NCBI GenBank assembly: GCA_949752735.1
Contig: OX457037.1
Coordinates: forward strand, 64,109,686 to 64,173,685
DNA length: 64,000 bases
Direction: 5' to 3'
Source of the DNA: Lumbricus terrestris
Lineage: Eukaryota; Annelida; Clitellata; Crassiclitellata; Lumbricidae
Shown here piece after piece: positions 1 to 10,524 of this stretch. The notes beneath the pieces were generated by a model. It ran no database searches and had not been told where the DNA came from. It was given only the letters and a program-made list of their open reading frames with translations. A program made the position numbers and the translations under genes. Positions within the stretch are counted from its first letter, which is position 1. Each line of letters starts with the position of its first letter.

Positions 1-1251
1 ATCCCCCCATGGTGAGGCCCTGGATCTGTTTATATAGTATGCCATTGAAAGTAAAGTAACAGTTCCTAAGGGTGAAATTCAAGATTTTTTAAGTAAGGTG
101 GGGGGATGGGTTTTATATCTATTTCAAAGTGTTTCCAGCAATTTAAGGTCTTGGTATAGTGTTCTATAATAAATTCAATTCCAAGGTCTAAAGGGATGTT
201 GGTGTAGAGTGATTCTACATCCAGGGTGACCAAAAGGGTGTCTTTAGTAATGTGGTTGCAGTACTTTTTAAGTCTATTTAGAAAATCTGTCGTGTCTTTA
301 ATAAGGTTGGGGATCTGTGCTTCACCAATTTTTAGTAATTGCTGCAAGTAGGCCTAGGTATGTAATTTAATAGTAGGGCTATTGCACTGCGAGATAATGG
401 GTCTGATCGGGCAACCATTTTTGTGGATTTTAAAGAGTCCGTAAAGTGTACCCGGTTCACTGCTCCTGTCAATAAGCCAGTTGAATTGCTTTTTAGTCAG
501 GAACGGTCGTAGTTCATTAATCAATATTCTGTATTTTAGCGTCAAATCCTCCTTATTTATAGAATCTTCCGTAACTCTTACATATGTGGTGCTGTTTTGT
601 AGATGGTTAAGAATCTTCTCTTCATAATCCGACCTATATTCATGACTACAATTCCTCCACCTTTGTCGGCCGGCTTAATAATAATATTTCTGTTTTTTCT
701 AAGGCTGCTAAGTGCTTTAAGTTCAGCTGAGCTGACATTAGCATTATTTTTATATTTCTGTGATATGTTCTTGATTTCATATTTAAGTCTATTGCAGAAG
801 GCGTTTAAGTTAGCATCAGGCTTAGCTGGGTACCAAGAGCTACTAATCTTAATGGGCGCTATTTTAATTTTTTCGACTACGGTACGTGAGTGGTGTAAGT
901 CTGGTCAATTTTGATAGATTTCTTAAGTTTATCTGCTTGTAAGCCAAAGTAAAGTTTAATTTGTAAATTTCTTTCGAAACGATCTATCAATTCTATATTT
1001 TGTTTGACATAGGTGGTATGCTGATTGGTATGAATAAAGTTGAGGCCCTTATTTAAAAAAACTGTTTCTGAAAGGGTTAGGTTATGTGAGGATAAATTTT
1101 TAACACAAGAATTTACTAATACTTCCTTATGTTTCAGTAGACGCCTTTTTTCATTCCTAGATCTCAATTTCCGTTTCAGATGAAGTGTAGCTCGAAGTAA
1201 TTTAAATTTCATTCCTTTTGTCTGGAGGTGTTTACGCGAAATGGTCTCCAT
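1..1251 (-). mobile_element. Penelope-like retroelement, frameshifted and cut by the window edge
   Basis: Read on the minus strand, three consecutive blocks in three frames form one reverse transcriptase of the Penelope-like type. The first block (1251-877) is a basic N-terminal region rich in Lys and Arg. The second (about 890-600) contains KPADKGGGIVVMN near 676-638, matching the family's ADKGG motif. The third (545-66) contains PGTLYGLFKIHKNGCPIRPI and then LVTLDVESLYTNIP, the aspartate-bearing RT motif. At least two frameshifts separate the blocks, and a stop lies between 354 and 347, so the copy is dead. The GIY-YIG endonuclease usual at the C-terminus would lie left of base 1 and is not visible. 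Identification rests on motif spacing and order recalled from the family. Confidence 0.85.
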
Positions 1252-1298
1252 TCCATAAGTTCCTGTCGAGGCGTCAAGTCACTGTCGACTGGTGGGTA

Positions 1299-3590
1299 GG
1301 GTGTCCCAACAAATATTTTTCTAGAAACTTGAAATGCAGTCCCCCTAAAAAGTTTCCATATGGTCCCATAATAACACCTGTAAAGTTTTATGACACTAAA
1401 AAAATATTTAGGGGTGGCTCAAGCCGCCCAAATTTAACCCATATTGGCATAATTTGCGCCTGATGTGTCCAACTTCTAAATGCCTTTATATCCCAATCGT
1501 TGATCCTATTATAACAAATTTACTACCCTTGGAAAGCTCGTGAATGGTAGAATTAACAGGTATTTAACTTTATTGGATACAATGGATATTTTGGGCATAG
1601 TCTTATGCTCAAAAAATGCAAAATCGAGAAAAATTTGAGATTTTTGAACTTTGGACACAATATCAGTGCACACACAACTAATCATTGGGAGTAGTCATTA
1701 CAAACTCTTGATAATGTAACAAGTCGTGGTTTTAGCTCCTCCATACCTTCATCTGCTTCATAGTAAGAAATTCTGAGGGGGCTGTGAGGTTCAACCCCTA
1801 TTTGTCCTAGGACCACACAGTAAAGTTTTAATTGCACACCCCATGCAGCTACACAACAAATCAACGTCTGGACCGTTATTTTTTACTATTCTCATACTGA
1901 TCTGCTGATTCTACATCACTGCACTCAAATTGTTCTTCAGTTCTACGTTCTACATTTACACATGTCAACAAGATTGTCACAATTGTGGTTAGAAAACATG
2001 TGCCTGTGTTTTTCGACAACCTGTACGAGAAATTGTCTCCGATCTACGTTCTTCGTTATCGTTGAGCTGAAATTCTGTATCAAAGCTGCGTCATGTTTGT
2101 TCAGCACAGTCATTTACACAGACCAACGTTATGAAAAATCACACGTGGTCTTATACGATTGGCTATCTCGCCACTCTTTCACCGAAAGATCGAGAAAACT
2201 ATATTTGAACGCAGCATGGTTTGGGAAAAACTTTTAGGAAGAGATAACCCCGTTATTCCACATTAATGAGAACTCACTGAAAGAACAGAGAGAATTGCTA
2301 TCTCTTATATCTTAGGTGCTGGTATACCAAGAATGATGTTGCATCATTTTCAGACTTGTCATCTAGAGCAGCATTGCCACAATTATAAAGCTATGGATTA
2401 ATTCAAAGAGAGCAGTGACTCTACATGAGAACACCGCCTGACTGTAGATGTCAATCACAAATCTGAGACTTGTTTGGGTTGGATGCCCTGTAATTCACGG
2501 TCGTCAACTGTATATGTGATTCGTTTCCATCATAAAGCAATTAGATCTATATTGCCTTACCCATCCAACTTGCTCTGTGATGGCAACAGGCTTGCGAAAT
2601 GCTACCGAATTGTTCAATCCAACCATGAATACCAAGAGTTTTGAAAATTCTTGATAGTCATATTTCGAGTATGGCCACGCTAAAGCTGTTCAGTAATGAA
2701 TTCTTATGATTTGTTAGATGCAGACTGCAGTAGCATTGGTCGAGGGTTTGGTTGATGGTGAACCAGATTGGAGCATTCATCTTTAAATGGCTTGCAGAGC
2801 TTAATTACAGACCATTGATGGACAAATTTTTACCAAGGACACAAAGAATGCACCAGGCAACTGGACTTAAAAGATTTCTGTGATGTTAACAAGATGTTAC
2901 GACTGATGGCTGATGTAGAAGGGTGCAAGGCATTGCAAACTCTATTTAATATGCAGTTATTGAAAGCCGTTGTCTCAAAGCATTTGCCAATAATTAGGCC
3001 TAATGCATCACACTTTCACGACTTCAAAAGGTTCAAACTGCAACCGTTGATTCCTGTCCTGGTCCAGAGGTCAACTTTAGCACACCAACATGTTTGTAGG
3101 CTACTTCCACCAACTAGAGAAAAATCAGACTGACAATCTGTTAACCTTATTCATTTCTACTCCACTGATGATTGCCATGTGGAGGTAGCGACCTGCAATC
3201 CTAGTGCACGACATTTACATCATTCGTTTGCTCGAGAGCTTAACTGTCGTCCTTATGCTTGAAAAACCTCATTCGCAAATACAATAAGGTTGCATATTTG
3301 TAGATTTTAGTATTTCAGAGCAATATAAGGTTATTAAGCAATACATAAGCACGCTAGTGGGATCAAAGTGTGGACCTCCGAAAATTTCAAACTCATAGGC
3401 CTATATGTCGCACGTATAATTTGTGACAACTTACACATATTATATGTGAGCTTTGAGCGGCCTCTAAATATTTTCAAAATGTCCAGAAATTTGGCAGGTA
3501 CTATCATAGGACCATAAGGAAACTTTTTGGAGGGACTGCATTTCAAGTTTCAAGAAAAATATTTTTCCTGTGCAATCGTGGGACACCCAC
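1299..3590. repeat. Segment bounded by long imperfect inverted repeats
   Basis: The left arm (about 1299-1430) and the reverse complement of the right arm (about 3450-3590) share GGGTGTCCCA, an AATATTTTTC block, AACTTGAAATGCAGTCC and AAAAAGTTTCC in the same order. The arms enclose about 2 kb without a recognisable transposase. Short open stretches at 1962-2237 and 2894-3133 resemble nothing I know. It is probably an old DNA transposon, but the exact ends and target duplication cannot be fixed. The piggyBac relic begins about 25 bases to the right. Confidence 0.5.
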
Positions 3591-3614
3591 TGGTGGGGTT
3601 AGCCGGAATCTTAA

Positions 3615-4647
3615 CCCTCATCCGCACAAAAGGGGGTCTGGCCAGACCCCCCTCCATATAATTGCTGCATAACTTTTTTAGGAGTGATATTTTCTCAGAT
3701 TGCTTTTATGACTTTGTTTCTATATAAATGAGCTACAATTAGAACATTTAAACGACCAAATCCATTTAGTTATATGGAAGTTCTGAAGATAATACTGGCC
3801 GAGACTACAATGATGACAGTTTGGACAGTGAGAGCAACAATAAAGAATGTGAATACGAAGAGATGCCAATGCCTGAAGAACAACATTCAGGTGTTTCTTA
3901 TGATGAAGACAATGTTGAAATTGAAGATGATGATAAACACGATGACGAGACTGGACCTGATAGTGAAGATAATGATGACGAAATTGTCTATACTATTGAA
4001 GCCGAGAGACCTAAATACAAGTGAAGATCCGCATAATTTTTGGCGGTCAAAAGCAATGCCAAGAGGACGTACTCTGTTGCACAATGCAGTAAAAGAAGAT
4101 GCTGAATAAAATAATACGGATACATTGAGAATATTCAATATAGTTTTGACAGTTTTATAACAGCCGAGATGAAAGACATCATCATTCGACATACAAACCC
4201 GACAGCAACAGCTAACGGACTATGCATGATAAGCTTACATGTTTACTTTTTAGGTTTAGTCCTTTTCCATTATTTGTTATAGATATTTTCAAGAAAACAG
4301 CTATGCTGACTCTGATCAAAAGAGCATTCAGTACAAATTTTATTAAAATAATGGTTTATTTATTTTTATTTCCAAATTTTGTAGATAGACAACCATTGCG
4401 ACGATGAACATGTGTGACAAACCGTCACAATTAATATAATTAAACATTTAACTTCAATTTCATCATAAACCTTATTTATATTGCATAAAGAGACTGATAC
4501 ATTGTTGTTTGGAGTTACTCTGATATCATCTTACAAAATTGGCACATAAAAATTACTATTTCCTATGAAAAACCCACATCAAAACGGGGGTCTGGCCAGA
4601 CCCCCCTTGTTCAAATTAAGTTGCATTTTAGCTTGTGCGGATGAGGG
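3615..4647 (+). mobile_element. piggyBac-type element, internally deleted
   Basis: Inverted ends CCCTCATCCGCACA (3615-3628) and its complement (4634-4647) are flanked on both sides by TTAA (3611-3614 and 4648-4651), the duplication specific to piggyBac. Just inside each end sits the same 20-bp palindrome GGGGGTCTGGCCAGACCCCC (3632-3651 and 4586-4605). The interior keeps only an acidic N-terminal stretch of a transposase and a short piece further on, so about 1 kb remains of an element usually over 2 kb long. Confidence 0.88.
3773..4193 (+). pseudogene. piggyBac transposase remnant
   Basis: An open stretch at 3821-4024 encodes a run very rich in Asp and Glu (for example DNVEIEDDDKHDDETGPDSE), as in the acidic N-terminus of piggyBac transposases. 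After a stop, a frame at about 4149-4200 reads FITAEMKDIIIRHTNP, matching the family's segment just before the conserved TN residues. The catalytic DDD core and the C-terminal cysteine-rich domain are missing. The two pieces lie between piggyBac ends in the expected order. Confidence 0.7.
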
Positions 4648-4651
4648 TTAA

Positions 4652-5244
4652 AATGGTTGTCCGGTGTTTGACTGTGCGTAGTCAGGTTCAGGTCCCTATA
4701 TGTAGCTGGGTAGGGTGGTCGCATCTTAGGTGCATCCGTCCGGTTGTAATTGCGCGCGTAGAAAATGATGTTCTTGGAATGCCTTCGAAAGATACTGCGG
4801 ACGTTTATTTGGTTCACCGGACATTTCTAAATCGCCAGCCGACGAAACCACTCAGCCGTTGCTTCGCAGTTGCGGGCATCTAGCAGGAAGGGTTGTCTGT
4901 CGTTTCAATCCATCCAATCTAGGCCCTAGCCTATATCGAGTTCAAAAGAGATGTCAGACAAGCTAGGCTAGTCTAGGTAGCCTATTCAGATAATAAAGTG
5001 AAACACAATAGCCTAATTATTAGGGCCTATTGTTTTTTCGCAGCAAATGCTAGTAGCCTTCGTGTTAAGAGCCTGATTTATATCTTGTGTTCATTAATCA
5101 GTTTTATTTCGAATATGCTCTATTTTAGTAGACCAGCACATGATAGGCCTATTGCCAATACCGTATTGGCAGAAAATAAGCTCAAAGCAATTTTTTTCTG
5201 GGGAACCGGCTCATCACTTATTGCTGCCTTGGGTCCCGCACTCC
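4652..5244. other. No gene recognised
   Basis: AT-rich intergenic DNA with several GGCCTA motifs. Short reading frames here show no motif I recognise. GCGCGCGTAG near 4751 is an isolated CpG-containing stretch without other promoter signs. Confidence 0.5.
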
Positions 5245-6330
5245 CTAGGGCGGGGCCTGACTTAAAATTGAATCATCACTTTCTTCGACCTGCCAAATAT
5301 GTTCCATGACCCTGAGGCGACCTGCCGAAATTTTATAGCTGGCGCCGCCACTGTCTCCAACTCTCTTCTGGTCCTCATGTTCCTTTTGAATTTTCAGTAG
5401 AAGATCACTTTTTTCTGCATCCCAGACTTTCTTCATGTCTTCTTGCTGTCTTTGCATTTTCAGTAGAAGATCTTCCTTTTCTGCTTCCCGTACTCTCTTC
5501 TGATCCTCCTCGTCTTTCTGCGTTTTCATCAGACGATAATCCTCGTCTGCTTTCCGAAGTCTCTTCTGGTCCTCGTGTTCTTTTTGAAATTTCAGTAGAA
5601 GATCAACCTTTTCTGCCTCCCAGGCTTTCTTCAGGTCTTCGTGTTGTTTTTGCATTTTCAGTAGAAGATCTTCCATTTCTGCTTCCCAAGCTCTCTTCTG
5701 GGCTTCTTGCTCTTTTTCAATTGTCAGCAGACGATGGTTCACTTCTGCTTCCCAGGTTCTCTTCTGGGCCTTGCCTTCTTTTGGAACTTTTGCTAGAAGA
5801 ACTTCCTTTTCTGCTTCCCATATTCTCTTCTGGGCCTCTTGCTCGTTTTGAATTTTCAGCAGACGATCATCCACTTCTGCTTCCCAAACTTTCAACTGAC
5901 TCTCGTTATCCTTTAGCATTTTCAATAGATGGTCGACTCTTTCTACACCCCAAACTTCCTTCTGGTCCTCGAAATTCTTTGTCAGTAGGGGATCATCCTT
6001 TTCCGTTTTCCTGGGTTTCTTCTCTTCATCGCAATCTGCTTTAATTTTCAGTAGGCTTTCGCTCTTCTCTGATTCTACGGATGTCTCATGGTCCTCCTTT
6101 TCGGTTTGCATTGTCAATGGACGTTCTTTCCTTTCGGTTTCCGTTGCTCGCTTCTGGTCCTCAGAATCTTTTCCAATTTTCGGTGAAATATCCTCTTTTT
6201 CTTCTTTCCAGCTTCTCCTCTGTTCCTGGTGATCTTCTTTTGCCTCCCAGACTTTCCTCTCGTCTACATGATTCGTGTCCAATTGATGGATATGGTTGTG
6301 GTCTGCGGGCAAATAAACACAACATTTCAT
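5245..6330 (-). CDS. Coiled-coil protein of 22-residue tandem repeats
   Basis: A 361-residue open frame, mostly built of about thirteen 22-residue units of the type WEAEKEDLLLKMQKEHEDQK, running from about residue 25 to 325. Trp (or Arg) starts each unit and a Leu-rich a/d-like block follows. A 22-residue period is two hendecads, predicting a long, nearly straight helical coiled coil rather than a classic heptad one. One unit is shortened to 20 residues; otherwise the phase is kept. Near the start, TTTATTTGCCCGCAG looks like a splice acceptor, so the ATG at 6330 may be intronic and this may be one exon of a longer gene. The C-terminus (ISAGRLRVMEHIWQV) recurs in a second copy at 6955-7020. 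I cannot name a family; low-complexity repeats attract chance matches. Confidence 0.6.
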   Translation of the reverse strand: MKCCVYLPADHNHIHQLDTNHVDERKVWEAKEDHQEQRRSWKEEKEDISPKIGKDSEDQKRATETERKERPLTMQTEKEDHETSVESEKSESLLKIKADCDEEKKPRKTEKDDPLLTKNFEDQKEVWGVERVDHLLKMLKDNESQLKVWEAEVDDRLLKIQNEQEAQKRIWEAEKEVLLAKVPKEGKAQKRTWEAEVNHRLLTIEKEQEAQKRAWEAEMEDLLLKMQKQHEDLKKAWEAEKVDLLLKFQKEHEDQKRLRKADEDYRLMKTQKDEEDQKRVREAEKEDLLLKMQRQQEDMKKVWDAEKSDLLLKIQKEHEDQKRVGDSGGASYKISAGRLRVMEHIWQVEESDDSILSQAPP

Positions 6331-6954
6331 GTGTCTATCAAATCTTAGAACGATTATATGCTATAGATATGTCGCACTATTTTTTGCAAATTTAATCAAG
6401 GGGTGGACAGCTGCGCGATGAGAATTATTATTATGGTTCTGGAATGTGACACCATAGGGATCTAATTAATGGTCGGACAGATGCTCGACAAGAATTTAAT
6501 TAACAATCGGCAGGTGGTCCGATAATGAGGTCATTAAGGAAGTCGGTAGGTCTACTGATGACTTATAGGGGTGTGGTTTATTGCTTTTCAATGGGATTTA
6601 ATGACTGCGCAGGACCATTAGGCCTACTCACCCCACTGACTGCAACCGTTATGCTATAATAGACAGGTTTCAGATGTCTAGTTGACGTAGGACTCGTGAG
6701 TCTATGTACCACACATGTTCATGATTTTCTGAGTAGATTATCGGCACTCAAATTCTCTAAATATTAGTATAGTAACTAAAGTATGAATATGTTACAATAA
6801 TTGGGCATGCTAAATTATGCTAAATAATTTTTGGGCTATAAGCGTTCAATGATAGTTTCCTTCGTTTAGTAGGCATAGGCTATATCTAAGTTACGTTGCT
6901 TATGTACAGATTTTACAGTTCTTTCCTTGAAACTGGAAAAAATCAATTTCTTAA
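6331..6954. other. No gene recognised
   Basis: AT-rich sequence upstream (in minus-strand terms) of the coiled-coil frame. No reading frame or repeat end is recognisable. If the coiled-coil frame is an internal exon, this would be its intron. Confidence 0.4.
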
Positions 6955-7022
6955 ACCTGCCAAACAACTCTCATGACCCTGAAGCGACCTGCCGAAATTT
7001 TAGAGCTAGCGTCGTCAGTCGT
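6955..7022 (-). repeat. Second copy of the coiled-coil gene's C-terminal segment
   Basis: On the minus strand this reads SSKISAGRFRVMRVVWQ followed by GTTTAAG, which could be a splice donor. It is clearly homologous to SYKISAGRLRVMEHIWQ at about 5350-5290, in the same orientation, 1.67 kb away. The similarity covers about 65 bp and the frame is open. It may be a duplicated exon or a shared repeat end. Confidence 0.45.
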
Positions 7023-7044
7023 CACTGGGGTGAGACCTGATGTG

Positions 7045-7372
7045 GTGGGTGGTGATTAACGCCATGTCTCACACGTAAAAACACAACGTTGTCTCACACA
7101 TAAAAGTAACAGCAGAACTTTGTATCACTTTACCTAATATCAAGTGTCACCAAAATTAATGTCACACCAAACATCCAACCAAATTCAAAGTAGACCTACG
7201 GGCATAGTGTTACACCTCCGCACCCTGTGAATTGTTCATTAGTCGCGCCGATAATAATTATAACGTTCCGGTTAAGTGTCGCCTGTTCTATTGTCGGCCC
7301 GTTCTAATATCGCCTGTTAAAGTGTCGTCCGTTCAAATGACCACCGTCAAATGTCCGTAGGGGGCCTACACC
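7045..7372 (-). mobile_element. Fragment of the Mutator-like family found at 53499
   Basis: In reverse complement this matches 53499-53900 through the same order of blocks: CCTACGGACATTTG, an array of CGACACTTTAAC-like 15-mers, CCGGAACGTTAT, TGAACAATTCACA, and a distal block with TAAAAGTAACAG. The end reads CCTACACC at 7365-7372. It is a truncated, inverted copy that lacks the other terminus. The same terminus remnant recurs in the tandem units to the right (near 9100 and 10065). Confidence 0.6.
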
Positions 7373-7490
7373 CATGGTAATGTATTTCACGCCTATAAGC
7401 TTATTGCTTTTAACAGTGAAGTAACTTTGTAAAATTGCTCTTCTTAAATTTCTACGGACAATCTGTTAAAATATCATGTTTTCGTATTAT

Positions 7491-8274
7491 GAACTAGCTG
7501 TACCCCGCCACGCGTTGCTGTGGCTGAAAAGACTCTCCCTCCCACCCTCACTCCCTACTTCCCTTCCTCTGTCTCCCTTCCTGCCTCTGTCCTCCCGTCC
7601 CCTCCCCTTTTCTTCCCTGCCTCACACCCTCCTCCCGTTTCCTCCATCCCTCTCCTTCGCTCTCTCCCTCCTCTTTCTCCTTCCCTCTTCCTCCCGCTCC
7701 CTCCCTTTCACACTCACCCCTCTCTTCCTCTCCTTTGTCCCTCCCCGTCCGTACGTCCGTTGTCCGTCCGTCCGTAAAACTCTGAGATCCTTGATTTTGT
7801 AAAAATCGAGATCGCTCAAATCGTTCGCATAGTTGTGTTTTTTGGTCGAAAAGATTGCGCTTTTTCCCAAAAGGCATTATAACAACCCGCTTATGTTCGA
7901 GTGGAACGGTTTGCGAAAATCTATATAAATAAAAATGTAAAACGTTAGTTTTTGTTACTGTAGAAATCAACAGCTAGATAAATATATGCGCTATAAAAAG
8001 AACGCACGTAGCCTATATGTGCTATAAATAGACGGCCGCAGTCGGAAGCAACGTCGGTTTGAAATTGAAATCGAGATCGGTGAAATCGTTCGCATGGTTG
8101 TGTTTTTTGGTCGAAAAGATTGCGCTTTTCCCCAAAAGGCATTATAACAACACGCTTATGTTCGAATGGAACGGTTTGCGAAAATTTTGAAAAGAATCGG
8201 TGAAGAACTTATCGAGTTCTGACTTCTGAGGCCACAAAAAGTAACGTTTTACATTTTTATTTATATACATGTAG
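7491..8274. repeat. Insertion in the first tandem unit, with CT-rich tract and internal direct repeat
   Basis: The other tandem units run directly from TATTATGAA to TAATAACC; here about 780 bases intervene, starting CTAGCTGTACCCCGCCACGC. The insertion holds a strongly CT-rich tract (about 7530-7745) and a CGTCCGTTGTCCGTCCG stretch. An 80-bp direct repeat (about 7838-7920 and 8098-8182) shares GGTCGAAAAGATTGCGCTTT and GGAACGGTTTGCGAAAAT. The element class is unknown. Reading frames in the CT-rich tract are low-complexity artefacts. Confidence 0.55.
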
Positions 8275-8282
8275 ATAATAAC

Positions 8283-8600
8283 CTTGCAAAAAGCTTTCAG
8301 TGCTTCCATGTGTTGATTCTTGTTTGTCAATTGATTCGAGTAAGTAGTGACCGTCTTCAGTTAAGTATTGATATACGACGAGAAATGCTCTTGGATGCGG
8401 AATGGAGTACAAGAAATGGAGCAGAGCCCGACATCGACTCTGTCTTGTTGGATGCTCAGTGAGAATCCTCTGCCATTGGTCAGTAGTGATCACGTTCTCC
8501 TGCACCAACCAATCGCTGAGTCGATCCGGTTCAACGCCCAACACAAACTTACTCCAGATGTTTTGTATTCGCTCCTTGATTTCGTCATTTGTCAAAGATG
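8283..8600 (-). CDS. CARD exon, copy 1
   Basis: A 318-bp exon (106 codons) encodes a caspase recruitment domain: helix blocks RLSDWLVQENVITTDQWQRI, LTEHPTRQSRCRALLHFLYS and PRAFLVVYQYLTEDGHYLLE fit CARD helices 2-6, including the TR..R motif. CARDs form homotypic complexes in apoptosis and innate immune signalling. A pyrimidine-rich acceptor ending TACTTCAG precedes the exon (bases 8602-8601) and CAAG|GTTATT ends it. Both junctions are phase 1, so the exon can be duplicated or spliced in without changing frame. The frame begins Ser-Leu-Thr-Asn-Asp after the junction; no start codon or signal is needed. The gene's other exons are not identified. Downstream in the gene the unit carries the 780-bp insertion. 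Confidence 0.8.
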
Positions 8601-8825
8601 CTGAAGTAAAATATAAAGATGCGATGCAATAAAAATACTATTTGTTCTAAGTTTGACTCATTTACGTGGTTTGTGATCGTTATTCTGTCAGAATAATTAT
8701 GGGAACTAGATTGAATAGCCTTATGATACTGTTTGCATAGACTTGGATCTGGAAATATAATTGAACGGTGCTTTCAGCTGACAAAATAATATTGAAACTC
8801 TTTTAAGTTACAACGATAGTAGCAG

Positions 8826-9029
8826 TTGGTTCGAAACCGCTCAAGTCTGTTGAGCCACAAAAGGAAATTCTCAGATGAGTCTCTGGAGAAATTCAAGCAG
8901 GCAGTGGCCAGTCATACTTGGCGGGATGCATCCTTCAGCTCAGACACTAATGTGTCTTTTGATGTTTTTCTAAAACAATTCACTCATTTCTACGATCAGA
9001 CACTAATGTGTCTTTCGATCTTTTTCTAA
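8826..9029 (+). pseudogene. LINE ORF2 fragment in tandem unit 1
   Basis: The plus strand reads KRKFSDESLEKFKQAVASH, then W and FDVFLKQFTHFYDQT, which resembles the linker between endonuclease and reverse transcriptase in non-LTR retrotransposons (F..F......W......Y..F...F...YD). Only this piece is present; it ends in a 54-bp duplication. It was carried along when the unit duplicated. Confidence 0.5.
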
Positions 9030-9244
9030 AACAATTCACTCATTTCTACGATCTATATTTTCCACCTTATACCTCAGTGGTTAAGAGTAAATCTACTGTC
9101 CGTAGGGGCCTACACCCATGATAATGTATTTCACGCCTATAAGCTTATTGCTTTTAACAGTGAAGTAACTTTGTAAAATTGCTCTTCTTAAATTTCTACG
9201 GACAATCTGTTAAAATATCATGTTTTCTTATTATGAATAATAAC

Positions 9245-9562
9245 CTTGCAAAAGGCTTTCAGTGCTTCCATGTGTTGATTCTTGTTTGTCAATTGATTCG
9301 AGTAAGTAGCGACCGTCTTCTTTTAAGTATTGATATACGACGAGAAATGCTCTTGGATGTGGAATGGAGTACAAGAAATGGAGCAGAGCCCGACATCGAC
9401 TCTGTCTTGTTGGATGCTCAGTGAGAATCCTCTGCCATTGGTCAGTAGTGATCACGTTCTCCTGCACCAACCAATCGCTGAGTCTATCCGGTTCAACGCC
9501 CAACACAAACTTACTCCAGATGTTTTGTATCCAATCTTTGATTTCGTCATTTGTCAAAGATG
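9245..9562 (-). CDS. CARD exon, copy 2
   Basis: Same 318-bp, phase 1-1 exon as copy 1, 962 bp away, with intact acceptor (TACTTCAG) and donor (CAAG|GTTATT). Compared with copy 1, five residues differ (E to D and R to W early in the domain, T to K, H to R, and F to L near the end), while I see three silent differences (Lys AAG/AAA, Arg CGA/AGA, Pro CCG/CCA). The open frame is retained. This suggests the copies are either diversifying or little constrained. Alternative or tandem inclusion of the copies would give a protein with several CARDs. Confidence 0.8.
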
Positions 9563-9787
9563 CTGAAGTAAAATATAAAGATGCGATGCAATAAAAATAC
9601 TATTTGTTCTAAGTTTGACTCATTTACGTGGTTTGTGATCGTTATTCTGTCAGAATAATTATGGGAACTAGATTGAATAGCCTTATGATACTGTTTGCAT
9701 AGACTTGGATCTGGAAATATAATTGAACGGTGCTTTCAGCTGACAAAATAATATTGAAACTCTTTTAAGTTACAACGATAGTAGCAG

Positions 9788-9991
9788 TTGGTTCGAAACC
9801 GCTCAAGTCTGTTGAGCCACAAAAGGAAATTCTCAGATGAGTCTCTGGAGAAATTCAAGCAGGCAGTGGCCAGTCATACTTGGCGGGATGCATCCTTCAG
9901 CTCAGACACTAATGTGTCTTTTGATGTTTTTCTAAAACAATTAACTCATTTCTACGATCAGACACTAATGTGTCTTTCGATCTTTTTCTAA
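9788..9991 (+). pseudogene. LINE ORF2 fragment in tandem unit 2
   Basis: Duplicate of the fragment at 8826-9029, identical except for one residue (FLKQFTHF to FLKQLTHF). The third unit lacks it, having diverged before this point. Confidence 0.5.
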
Positions 9992-10206
9992 AACAATTCA
10001 CTCATTTCTACGATCTATATTTTCCACCTTATACCTCAGTGGTTAAGAGTAAATCTACTGTCCGTAGGGGCCTACACCCATGATAATGTATTTCACGCCT
10101 ATAAGCTTATTGCTTTTAACAGTGAAGTAACTTTGTAAAATTGCTCTTCTTAAATTTCTACGGACAATCTGTTAAAATATCATGTTTTCTTATTATGAAT
10201 AATAAC

Positions 10207-10524
10207 CTTGCAAAAGGCTTTCAGTGCTTCCATGTGTTGATTCTTGTTTGTCAATTGATTCGAGTAAGTAGCGACCGTCTTCTTTTAAGTATTGATATAC
10301 GACGAGAAATGCTCTTGGATGTGGAATGGAGTACAAGAAATGAAGCAGAGCCCGACATCGACTCTGTCTTGTTGGATGCTCAGTGAGAATCCTCTGCCAT
10401 TGTTCAGTAGTGATCACGTTCTCCTGCACCAACCAATCGCTGAGTCGATCCGGTTCAACGCCCAACACAAACTTACTCCAGATGTTTTGTATCCGATCCT
10501 TGATTTCGTCATTTGTCAAAGATG
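10207..10524 (-). CDS. CARD exon, copy 3
   Basis: Third copy, again 318 bp with both splice signals and phase 1 junctions. It differs from copy 2 by W to R in the first helix (as copies 1 and 3 both have Arg), D to E before the QWQR motif, and a few silent changes. In minus-strand order it is the first of the three. Upstream exons, if any, would lie to the right of 10525; nothing recognisable is seen before 11512. Confidence 0.8.

Noticed and set aside
5338..5353. GGCGCCGCCACTG as a MITE right end within the coiled-coil frame
   Set aside because: It matches the MITE terminus, but no left end or core is nearby, and the equivalent place in the duplicate at 7005 has related sequence; chance or a tiny remnant.
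5721..6395. Plus-strand frames opposite the coiled-coil gene
   Set aside because: Antisense shadows of the repeat array.
7476..7970. Several overlapping frames on both strands
   Set aside because: CT-rich low-complexity tract; compositions are Pro/Ser/Leu or Arg/Glu/Gly runs with no domain.
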